Below are positions 55,657-62,596 of a DNA stretch of 64,000 nt, piece after piece. This stretch comes from an uncultured Verrucomicrobia subdivision 3 bacterium (lineage in GTDB: Bacteria > Verrucomicrobiota > Verrucomicrobiia > Limisphaerales > UBA11358), in contig CAIXUZ010000038.1 in assembly GCA_903922735.1 (NCBI GenBank), forward strand, positions 1 to 64,000. Reading direction: 5' to 3'. Position 1 is the stretch's first letter. Every line of letters begins with the position of its first letter. Under the pieces are notes generated by a model. That model saw only the letters and a list, made by a program, of their open reading frames with translations. It was not told the DNA's origin and searched no databases. The position numbers and the translations under genes are program-made.

Positions 55657-55796
55657 TTCAGTGGCAGCCGGCGTGAGGAGGCTCCAAAACCATTCCCTCG
55701 CTTTCGGATAAGAATGAGCGGGCTCGCGTCCGCGGCGGCCGCCATGCCGCCACGTCGAGGCTGGATTTCTCCGCCGTCATTGGCGATAGTTCGCGC

Positions 55797-56912
55797 ATGG
55801 CCGGATTGTGCCTGGAAACCCCCGAATTGCTCACCCGCCTGCTTTCGCAGGTGTCGCGGTCATTTTACCTGACGCTGCGCGTGCTGCCGCGCGCCATCCG
55901 TCCGCAAATCGGCCTCGCCTACCTGCTCGCCCGCACGACCGACACCATCGCTGACACGGAAATCCTGCCGGTGGACCAGCGGCTTGAAGCGCTGCAAAAA
56001 CTTCGCGAGCGGATTATCGGTCAAAGTTCCGCGCCGGTGAATTTTGGCTCATTGGCGGAGCAGCAGGGTTTGCCGGCGGAAAAGATATTGCTGGCTAGAA
56101 CCGAGGAAAGCCTCGCGCTGCTGTCATCGCTGCCGCCGGAGGATTTAAAATGGGTGCGCGAAGTTCTCGTGACCATCACCAGCGGGCAGGAGCTGGATTT
56201 GCGGCGGTTTGGTCGGTGGGGCGAGACTCCCGGCGAGCCGGTGCTTGCGCCGGGACACCATTCTGACTCGGCTCCCGGGGACGCTCGTTCCACCAATCAA
56301 ATCGCCGCATTGAAAACCGCCGCCGAGCTGGACGATTACACCTATCGCGTGGCCGGCTGCGTCGGCGAATTCTGGACGAAGATGTGTCGGGCGCATCTGT
56401 TTCCGGAAGCGAAGCTGGACGACGCCCGATTTCTCGCGGACGGCATCCGCTTCGGGAAAGGGCTTCAGTTGGTGAATATTTTGCGCGATCTGCCGGCGGA
56501 TTTGAAAAACGGCCGCTGCTATCTGCCGCTGGAACAACTGACGGCGGCGGGGTTGACGGCGGAAAATCTTTTCCGGCCTGAAAACGAATCGAAGTTCCTG
56601 ACGCTTTTCCACGGGCACCTGGATTTGGCGGAGGCGCATCTGGCGGCGGGCTGGCGTTACACGAACACCTTGCCCTTCAGCCAGTTCCGCGTGCGTCTGG
56701 CCTGTGCCTGGCCGGTTTTGATCGGCCTCCGGACGCTGGAAAACCTGCGCGCGGCCAGGGTTGCCGGGCTGCAGCAGCGCGTAAAAATCACGCGCGGCGA
56801 GGTGCGCGGGATATTGTTGCGCTCAACGCTGGCGTGCTGGCTGCCGCCCCTGTGGAAAAAAATGTATTCACCCCGCGCAAAAGCAGTTGCTTCTGGAAAC
56901 AATTTGGCGTAA
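55797..56912 (+). CDS. Squalene/phytoene synthase family protein, squalene-synthase-like
   Basis: 371 residues. 'LSQVSRSFYLTLRVLP', first Asp motif 'ARTTDTIADTE', 'ELDDYTYRVAGCVGEFWTKM' and second Asp motif 'GKGLQLVNILRDLPADLKNGRCYLP' fit farnesyl-diphosphate farnesyltransferase. It joins two farnesyl-PP to squalene or presqualene-PP, feeding hopanoids or sterols. Residues about 141-167 (from 'WGETPGEP' to 'DARSTNQ') are a translated palindromic repeat (56214-56295) sitting between 'SGQELDLRRFG' and 'AALKTAAELDDYTY', where relatives have a short linker. Confidence 0.9.
   Translation: MAGLCLETPELLTRLLSQVSRSFYLTLRVLPRAIRPQIGLAYLLARTTDTIADTEILPVDQRLEALQKLRERIIGQSSAPVNFGSLAEQQGLPAEKILLARTEESLALLSSLPPEDLKWVREVLVTITSGQELDLRRFGRWGETPGEPVLAPGHHSDSAPGDARSTNQIAALKTAAELDDYTYRVAGCVGEFWTKMCRAHLFPEAKLDDARFLADGIRFGKGLQLVNILRDLPADLKNGRCYLPLEQLTAAGLTAENLFRPENESKFLTLFHGHLDLAEAHLAAGWRYTNTLPFSQFRVRLACAWPVLIGLRTLENLRAARVAGLQQRVKITRGEVRGILLRSTLACWLPPLWKKMYSPRAKAVASGNNLA
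56214..56295. repeat. Palindromic repeat inserted in the squalene-synthase-like frame
   Basis: Arms 56214-56240 and 56269-56295 are inverted and imperfect copies of the 27-base unit seen at 54252-54278 and 61601-61627 (GGTGGGGCGAG...GCGAGCCG). The left arm differs from the 54252 copy at about three inner bases; the right arm ends CGTTCCACCA. The insertion keeps the reading frame. Confidence 0.85.
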
Positions 56913-56920
56913 AAGGCGTC

Positions 56921-57709
56921 ATGCAAGTTCCCAAAATTTCCCTTCTGATCTGCGTTTTGGCGCTGGGTGCCTCGATGTCAATTCGCGCTGCCGACACTCC
57001 TGCCCAGGCCGCCGCCCGCGTCGCGCTGGAAGCAAAATTAAATGAGCTGAATGCGCAAACTCCGCCGACGGACACCGCCGTCACCTCGCCCGGTGTCAAA
57101 AAGACAACCCCTGAGGCCGCCAAAGTAAAAACTGCGCCGGCGCCGGTATCTGCTGCATCTGAAACCGCCCAAGCCAAAGCTGCCGCCGACAAAAAGGCGA
57201 AGCAAGATGCCGCCAAAGCCGCCGCGGAGTTGAAGGCGAAAAAGGAAGCGCAAGCTGCAGCGGAAGCCAAAGCCGTCGCCGAGAAAAAGGCGAAGCAGGC
57301 TGCTGCTGAGGCGAAAGCCAAACAAGATGCCGCCAAAGCCGCCGCGGAGTTGAAGGCGAAGAAGGAAGCTCAAGCTGCTGCGGAAGCCAAAGCCGTCGCC
57401 GACAAAAAAGCGAAGCAGGCTGCCGCTGAGGCGAAGGCCAGGCAGGATGCTGCGAAAGCGGCTGCGGAACTGAAGGCGAAGAAAGAAGCCCAGGCTGCTG
57501 CGGCAGCCAAAGCCGACGCCGCGAAAAAAGCCAGTGAAGCATATTATCCCGGCAAAGATCTCGGCTTGAAGAAAATTGATGCGCCGGCGTTGCCCATTAC
57601 TGCCTCGAAAGGTGAACGGCTTCAGGCCCTGCTGGAGAAATATAAGGCCGATAAACTGTCGCCTGAAGATTACCACAAACAGCGCTCGGTCATTCTGGCT
57701 GAACCTTGA
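56921..57709 (+). CDS. Secreted Ala/Lys-rich repeat protein with SHOCT-like tail
   Basis: 262 residues from ATG 56921, with a signal peptide ('ISLLICVLALGASMSIRA'). Residues about 85-205 are a long charged helix made of 40-residue units ('KQDAAKAAAELKAKKEAQAA'), like the TolA central helix but with no membrane anchor or TolA domain. The end, 'RLQALLEKYKADKLSPEDYHKQR', looks like a SHOCT-type oligomerisation motif. Function unknown; a periplasmic rod or spacer is a guess. It starts 8 bases after the squalene-synthase-like stop and is followed by a strong terminator. Confidence 0.75.
   Translation: MQVPKISLLICVLALGASMSIRAADTPAQAAARVALEAKLNELNAQTPPTDTAVTSPGVKKTTPEAAKVKTAPAPVSAASETAQAKAAADKKAKQDAAKAAAELKAKKEAQAAAEAKAVAEKKAKQAAAEAKAKQDAAKAAAELKAKKEAQAAAEAKAVADKKAKQAAAEAKARQDAAKAAAELKAKKEAQAAAAAKADAAKKASEAYYPGKDLGLKKIDAPALPITASKGERLQALLEKYKADKLSPEDYHKQRSVILAEP
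57200..57519. repeat. 120-bp tandem repeat inside the Ala/Lys-rich gene
   Basis: Units begin at 57200, 57320 and 57440 (each starting AAR/AGG-CAR-GAT); the third is partial. Units one and two are nearly identical in DNA, so the expansion is recent or kept even by recombination. The length is a multiple of three, so copy changes keep the frame. Confidence 0.9.
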
Positions 57710-57727
57710 CCATTGTTTTTTTACTTG

Positions 57728-57756
57728 CCCGCCGGAGATCCTCCGGCGGGTTTTTT
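57728..57756 (+). terminator. Rho-independent terminator
   Basis: A 10-bp perfect stem CCCGCCGGAG/CTCCGGCGGG (57728-57737 with 57741-57750), loop ATC, is followed by TTTTTT. It lies 18 bases past the Ala/Lys-rich gene. Confidence 0.95.
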
Positions 57757-57805
57757 GTTTTCCCGTTCTTGAACTTTGAACGCCGGGCCTTAAACTGCCC
57801 GCGCC

Positions 57806-59104
57806 ATGCATCAATTTCGTTACGTTGGAAACCAGCTGTTCTGTGAAGGCGTGAGCGTTGATTCGCTCGCCCGGAAATTCGGCACGCCGCTCTATGTCTA
57901 TTCGCAGGCGACGCTGGCGGATCATTTTCAGAAGCTCGACCACGCGCTTGCGCCGCTCGCCCACCTGATCTGCTTCGCGATGAAGGCGAACTCCAATCTC
58001 TCCGTGATGCGCTCGCTCGCCAGCCTCGGCAGCGGCTTCGACGTGGTGAGTGCGGGCGAGTTGCAGCGCGTCATCGCGGCGGGCGGCGACCCGAAGCAGT
58101 GCGTGTTCGCGGGCGTGGCGAAGTCGGCGGCGGAGATTGAATTTGCGCTGCGCCAGGGGATTTATTCGTTCAACTGCGAGAGCGAGCCGGAAATTCTCCG
58201 TATCAACCAGGTGGCGGCGCGGTTGAAAAAGCGCGCGCCCATCGCCGTGCGCATCAACCCGAATGTTTCGGCCAAAACCCATTCCAAGATCACCACCGGC
58301 ACCTATGAAAACAAGTTTGGCATCCAGTTCGAGCAGGTGGAGGCCATTTACGCCCGCGCCAGTAAACTCAGCCACATCTGGCTGCGCGGCGTCCAGATGC
58401 ACATCGGCTCGCAGTTGACCGATGTGAAGCCTTACGAGCTGGCCGTGAAAAAAGTCCTGCCCCTGGTCCGCCGGCTGGCGGAAAAGTACGGGCTGGAATT
58501 TTTCAGTCCCGGCGGCGGCCTCGGCATCATCTACAATCCGGCGCTCGCCAGCGGTTCCGCTGCCTGGTGGAAAACGAAATCCGCCCGGGGCATCTTGACG
58601 CCGGCGACCTATGCGGAAAAATTATTGCCGCTCTTGCAGCCGCTCGGCTTGAAGATTCTTATCGAGCCGGGCCGCTTCATTGTCGGTAACGCCGGTGCGC
58701 TCGTCACGCAGGTCGAGTATGTGAAGCGCACGGGCAAAAAGAATTTCGTCATTGTGGACGCGGCGATGAATGACCTCATTCGTCCGGCCTTCTATGATTC
58801 GTATCACGAAATCGTGCCGCTCGTCAAAAAAGGCGGGGCGCCGGTTTCGTCCGATGTCGTCGGCGGCATCTGCGAATCCAGCGATTATTTCTGCAAGGAC
58901 CGGCCGCTGGCGAAAGTCGGCGAGGGCGACCGGCTCGCGCTGTTGAGCGCCGGTGCTTACGGCTCCGTGATGTCCAACAACTACAACTCGCGCCCGCTGG
59001 CGGCGGAGGTTCTGGTCAGCGGCAAAAAATTCGCCGTCGCCCGCGAGCGCCAAAAAGTAAAAGATATTTGGGCCGGCGAAAAAATTGTGGCATGGTTGAA
59101 GTAG
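57806..59104 (+). CDS. lysA: Diaminopimelate decarboxylase
   Basis: 432 residues. PLP lysine Lys60 in 'CFAMKANSN', 'GFDVVSAGEL', 'QMHIGSQLTD', phosphate-binding 'SPGGGLGI', 'LIEPGRFIVGNAG' and the active-site Cys in 'GGICESSDYF'. It makes lysine from meso-DAP in the cytoplasm. Starts at ATG 57806 and is followed 4 bases later by the FIST gene. Confidence 0.96.
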   Translation: MHQFRYVGNQLFCEGVSVDSLARKFGTPLYVYSQATLADHFQKLDHALAPLAHLICFAMKANSNLSVMRSLASLGSGFDVVSAGELQRVIAAGGDPKQCVFAGVAKSAAEIEFALRQGIYSFNCESEPEILRINQVAARLKKRAPIAVRINPNVSAKTHSKITTGTYENKFGIQFEQVEAIYARASKLSHIWLRGVQMHIGSQLTDVKPYELAVKKVLPLVRRLAEKYGLEFFSPGGGLGIIYNPALASGSAAWWKTKSARGILTPATYAEKLLPLLQPLGLKILIEPGRFIVGNAGALVTQVEYVKRTGKKNFVIVDAAMNDLIRPAFYDSYHEIVPLVKKGGAPVSSDVVGGICESSDYFCKDRPLAKVGEGDRLALLSAGAYGSVMSNNYNSRPLAAEVLVSGKKFAVARERQKVKDIWAGEKIVAWLK

Positions 59105-59108
59105 GATT

Positions 59109-60302
59109 GTGAGCGAAGAAACTTCCATCGCGGCCTATTGGTCGGACGGCATGAACGAGGACGGCCTCGCGGATTGGGCGCGTCGCCTGCGGGCGCGCCT
59201 GCCTGCCCGGGCGGTGTCCCTCGGACTGGCCTTCCTGTCGCCGAAGTTTTTTCCGCACGCGGCCTCGGTTTTGGAAATCCTGCGGGTGCACGCCCGGATT
59301 CCCTTGCTGGTCGGCTGTTCCGGTGGCGGTCTTGTGGCCAATGCTGAAGAGCTTGAAAGTGCCGGCGGTCTCGTGCTGGCGCTGTATTCGCTGCCCGGAG
59401 CGACGTTGCAAGGGGTCCGCTTGACGCCGGAACAGGTTGAGGCCGCTGCCGGTGACAATTTCTGGCCGGTTGAAACCGGCGTGGCGCGTGATCAGGTGAA
59501 CGGCTGGCTGGCTTTCGTTGATCCGTTCCACCTTGACGGTGAAAAATGGCTGCGTTCGTGGAATCAGAATTATTCCGGCGTGCCGGTTTATGGCGGTCTG
59601 GCCAGCGGCAATTTCCCCGAGCCGCTGGCGCAGATTTATCTCGACGGCGAAGTGTTTGAGGACGGTGGCGTGGCCATCGCGGTCGGCGGCGACGTGACGC
59701 TGGCGGGCGTGATTTCGCAGGGCTGCACGCCCATCGGCGAGACGTGGACGCTGACGCGCGTGGAGCAAAACCTCATCCGCCACATCGCCAACCGCCCGGC
59801 TTACTCGGTGCTGTCTGAGACGGTGCAAAACCTGTCACCGGAGGAACAGCGCAAGGCGCAGGGCAACCTCCACATCGGCCTCGTGGTGAACGAATATCTC
59901 GACGAGTTTCATCGCGGCGATTTTCTCGTGCGCAATCTGCTCGGCGGGGATCCGAATTCCGGCGTGCTCGCGGTCGGCGCGCTGCCCCGGATGGGGCAGA
60001 CGATTCAGTTTCAGCGCCGCGATGCCGCCGCCGCCTCGGAAGATTTGGATGAATTGCTGGGCCGTGAAAAAGCGCGGCTCGCCGGCGTGGAAATCTACGG
60101 CGGTTGCCTGTTTTGTTGCAACGGGCGTGGAAAAAACTTATTTGGCCGCGCCAGCCATGATGCCGGGTTGGTGCAGGCGCATTTCGGCCCGACGGGCATC
60201 GCTGGATTTTTTTGCAACGGCGAGATCGGCCCCGTCGGCGATCGGAATTTTCTCCACGGTTTCACGGCTTCGTTGGCGCTCTTTGTGAAGAAGTCGGCGT
60301 AA
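59109..60302 (+). CDS. FIST-domain protein (FIST_N plus FIST_C)
   Basis: 397 residues. FIST_N: 'ARIPLLVGCSGGGLVANAEE' and 'GVPVYGGLASGNFPEP'; FIST_C: 'LAVGALPRMGQTIQFQRRDA' and 'GGCLFCCNGRGKNLFG' to the end 'GFFCNGEIGPVG'. FIST domains are proposed small-ligand sensors, often linked to signalling proteins; this one is a stand-alone protein with no output domain. GTG start at 59109, 4 bases after lysA, so an amino-acid-sensing role is possible but unproven. Confidence 0.88.
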   Translation: MSEETSIAAYWSDGMNEDGLADWARRLRARLPARAVSLGLAFLSPKFFPHAASVLEILRVHARIPLLVGCSGGGLVANAEELESAGGLVLALYSLPGATLQGVRLTPEQVEAAAGDNFWPVETGVARDQVNGWLAFVDPFHLDGEKWLRSWNQNYSGVPVYGGLASGNFPEPLAQIYLDGEVFEDGGVAIAVGGDVTLAGVISQGCTPIGETWTLTRVEQNLIRHIANRPAYSVLSETVQNLSPEEQRKAQGNLHIGLVVNEYLDEFHRGDFLVRNLLGGDPNSGVLAVGALPRMGQTIQFQRRDAAAASEDLDELLGREKARLAGVEIYGGCLFCCNGRGKNLFGRASHDAGLVQAHFGPTGIAGFFCNGEIGPVGDRNFLHGFTASLALFVKKSA

Positions 60303-60349
60303 TTCGCCATTGCTTTTAAGCGCCAAGCCGCCATCCTCATTTAACATTT

Positions 60350-61174
60350 GTGCCTGACGAACAATCCAATTTAAAATCGCCCGCTCCGCTCCGTTCCGGC
60401 GGCAATCGTCGCCGCGGTCGTCGGGGTGGCCGCAGCCGCGGACCGCATCCCGTAACCGGAAAGCCCGGAATAGCCGGGGCCGAAGAAATTTCTCCCGCGC
60501 CGGCCGCGCTTGAAGCCGTTGCCCCGCCCGGCGAAGCCGCCGAGCACGCGGAACTGGAAGCCGATTCCTCCGGCGATTTTCGCGAACCGCACGCGGAAGC
60601 GCCTGCCGATTTTGCCTCGCACGAAACCGGGTCGGAGGAAGCTCACGAGCCCGAACTCGGTGCGGAAACCGGTCCGACGCCGGAGCCGGCGCGTGCCCCC
60701 GAACCGGCGCGCGATTCGCGCCGCGACCGCCGGCCCGAAGTTCGCCGTCTGGAACGTCGCCCGGAACCGCCCGGCCAGCGTCAGTGGGCCAAGCCGGCCG
60801 ATTTCCGTCCTGCGGAAACCTCGGCTATCAGCGAAGCCGTGGCGCACGCCACGGAGATCGCTGAATCACTCAAGCAGATGATTGACCAGCTCGACGAAGT
60901 GCTCGAGCTCGTCGAAGTCGCCGAGCGGCAGAAGCTCGCCGACGAACGCGAAATTGAGGAATTGCGTCGCGCCCTCCGCCGCATCCAGCCGCCCCGTCGC
61001 GAGCCGCCGCCGCCTTCCCGTGGTCCGCGCCGGGATGAGCCCCGCCGCGATTATCGCGAACCCAATCAGCGTCGCGACGAACCCCGCCGTCCCCAGCCCG
61101 AATCGCGTGAACCCGCCGCCGGGGCCCCGCCCCCGCCGTCCGTCGCGGGCGTAGACACGCCGCCTAAGGATTGA
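60350..61174 (+). CDS. Low-complexity Arg/Pro/Glu-rich protein with a short coiled coil
   Basis: 274 residues from GTG 60350. It opens with a basic stretch ('GGNRRRGRRGGRSRG'), has an acidic Ala/Glu/Pro middle, a helical segment around 165-210 ('ESLKQMIDQLDEVLELVEVAE') and ends in an Arg/Pro-rich tail. No domain family recognised. Arg/Gly-rich ends plus a coiled coil are seen in RNA-binding or nucleoid-linked proteins, which is only a suggestion. Base composition follows its neighbours. Confidence 0.6.
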   Translation: MPDEQSNLKSPAPLRSGGNRRRGRRGGRSRGPHPVTGKPGIAGAEEISPAPAALEAVAPPGEAAEHAELEADSSGDFREPHAEAPADFASHETGSEEAHEPELGAETGPTPEPARAPEPARDSRRDRRPEVRRLERRPEPPGQRQWAKPADFRPAETSAISEAVAHATEIAESLKQMIDQLDEVLELVEVAERQKLADEREIEELRRALRRIQPPRREPPPPSRGPRRDEPRRDYREPNQRRDEPRRPQPESREPAAGAPPPPSVAGVDTPPKD

Positions 61175-61190
61175 AATTTCCTTCCGCGCC

Positions 61191-61640
61191 ATGAACCTCG
61201 CGGAAAAACAGGTTGCACTCACCGCGCAGCTGGCCGCGCTGAAAAACGGCCAGGACCGGTTGGCGCTGCTCGTCGAGCGTGCCAGAAAACTTCCGCCGCT
61301 CGCGCCGGAATTGCGCGTGGCGCCGAATCTACTTCCTGGTTGTCTCGCCAGACTCTGGTTCGTTTCCCATTTCCGCGATGGTAAATGTTTCTTCGCCTGC
61401 GATTCGGATTCCCTGGTGGTAAAGGCCATTGCCGGTCTGCTTTGCGAGTTTTACCGCGGTCGTGCGCCGGCGGAAATTTTGGCGCACAGTCCAGAATTTC
61501 TTGCGTCGCTCGGGATCACCCAGCATCTCACGCCCAACCGCCGCAACGCGCTGGCCAGAGTCTGGGAACGCATCCGGCAGTTTGCGGAACATAATTCCGG
61601 CGGTGGGGCGAGCGTCCCCGCGAGCCGCCCGGTGCCATGA
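61191..61640 (+). CDS. sufE: SufE-like sulfur acceptor
   Basis: 149 residues. The sulfur-accepting Cys is at residue 51 ('LPGCLARLWF'), the same number as in E. coli SufE, and 'FYRGRAPAEILAHSPEFLASLGI' and 'LTPNRRNAL' are family text. It takes persulfide from SufS for Fe-S cluster assembly; sufS is not in the window. The last about 12 residues ('GGGASVPASRPVP') come from a repeat half-element, and the stop overlaps the tatD start. Confidence 0.9.
   Translation: MNLAEKQVALTAQLAALKNGQDRLALLVERARKLPPLAPELRVAPNLLPGCLARLWFVSHFRDGKCFFACDSDSLVVKAIAGLLCEFYRGRAPAEILAHSPEFLASLGITQHLTPNRRNALARVWERIRQFAEHNSGGGASVPASRPVP
61601..61627. repeat. Single arm of the 27-base palindromic repeat at the sufE end
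   Basis: The 27 bases match the left arm at 54252-54278 except for the first base (GGTGGGGCGAGCGTCCCCGC is identical). No inverted partner follows; the sequence passes into CCCGGTGCC and the tatD start. So a half element, or one cut by deletion, forms the C-terminal codons of sufE. Confidence 0.85.
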
Positions 61641-62431
61641 ACTTTTACGACGCGCACAATCATTTGCAGGACGACCGTTTTGGCGGTCGCCAAAGCGAAC
61701 TGCTTGTCGCCTGCGCCCAAGCCGGTGTCGTCCGCATGGTCGTCAACGGCGCTTGTGAAGCCGACTGGCCGCAAGTTCTCGCCCTGGCGCGCGCGAATCG
61801 TATGGTGCTGCCCAGCTTCGGCTATCATCCGTGGTATCTGCCCGAACGCACGCCGGACTGGCAGCCCAACTTGAAGAGGTTTCTCGATGCGATTCCCGGC
61901 GCGGTCGGTGAAATCGGCCTCGACCGCTGGAAACCCGGTTTGAGTTACGCTGGTCAGGAAGCAGCCTTCCTCGGGCAACTCCGCCTGGCCGCCGAACGGA
62001 ATCTCCCCGTGAGCATTCACTGTTTGCAGGCGTGGGGACGGCTGTTGGAATTGCTGCAGGAAAATCCGCGCCCGCAATGCGGCTTTCTGCTGCACAGTTT
62101 TGGCGGTTCGGCCGGGATGATTCCGGCGTTCGCCAAACTCGGTGCGTATTTCAGTTTTCCCGGCTACTTTTTGCAGGAGCGGAAACTCCGCCAGCGCGAG
62201 ACGTTCAAGCTGGTTCCGCCGGCATGTTTGTTGATCGAGACGGACGTGCCCGACCAGCCATTGCCGGTGGAACTAAATCCGCATCCGCTCACCGGCGCCG
62301 ATGGCCGGTCGCTGAACCATCCGGCGAATCTGCCCGCCGTTTATTCCGGCCTCGCGGAATTTCTCGGCCAAAAACCGGAATCGCTCGCCGCGCAGGTGGA
62401 AGAAAACTTTTCCCGGCTGTTTGGTGGGTAG
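61637..62431 (+). CDS. TatD-family metal-dependent hydrolase
   Basis: 264 residues of TIM-barrel amidohydrolase type: metal ligands His7 and His9 ('DAHNHLQDD'), 'VGEIGLDRW' with the Glu, 'SIHCLQAWG', 'LLHSFGGSAG' and 'LIETDVPDQP'. TatD proteins are 3'-5' DNA/RNA exonucleases or deoxyribonucleases; this one has 'HCLQAW' where many have 'HxRxA', so the substrate may differ. ATG 61637 overlaps the sufE stop by ATGA. Confidence 0.85.
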   Translation: MNFYDAHNHLQDDRFGGRQSELLVACAQAGVVRMVVNGACEADWPQVLALARANRMVLPSFGYHPWYLPERTPDWQPNLKRFLDAIPGAVGEIGLDRWKPGLSYAGQEAAFLGQLRLAAERNLPVSIHCLQAWGRLLELLQENPRPQCGFLLHSFGGSAGMIPAFAKLGAYFSFPGYFLQERKLRQRETFKLVPPACLLIETDVPDQPLPVELNPHPLTGADGRSLNHPANLPAVYSGLAEFLGQKPESLAAQVEENFSRLFGG

Positions 62432-62451
62432 GAGGTGATGTCCTAATTCCG

Positions 62452-62562
62452 GAGCGCGGCTCTGTGAGCCGCCGCCCGTCGCCCTGCAAATCCAGCCGCT
62501 GCGGGTCACCGACCCGCGCTCTGTTTTCAAATTGGGACACTACCGGGTCGGGTCCCAATTTG
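62452..62562. repeat. Two palindromic elements in the gap after tatD
   Basis: GAGCGCGG (62452-62459) pairs with CCGCGCTC (62514-62521) at the ends of a 70-base block with further inner dyads. Directly after it CAAATTGGGAC (62528-62538) pairs perfectly with GTCCCAATTTG (62552-62562). No T run follows either, so they are more likely dispersed repeats or an operator than a terminator. They fill the 165-base gap before the secreted glycosidase-like gene. Confidence 0.7.
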
Positions 62563-62596
62563 ACGAAGCGCATGGCGGCGGTTATCGTCTCCCATC

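Noticed and set aside
55657..55796. Possible repeat or small RNA between tyrS and the squalene-synthase-like gene
   Set aside because: Only a short GGCGGC/GCCGCC pairing is visible; there is no matching copy in the window and no terminator, so I do not call a feature.
57200..57519. Possible CRISPR array
   Set aside because: The 120-bp units are direct tandem coding repeats without spacers and lie in frame in a signal-peptide protein.
57038..58402. Minus-strand frame of 454 codons across the Ala/Lys-rich gene and lysA
   Set aside because: It is antisense to two well-supported genes and its repeats mirror the 120-bp tandem units; it also crosses a strong plus-strand terminator.
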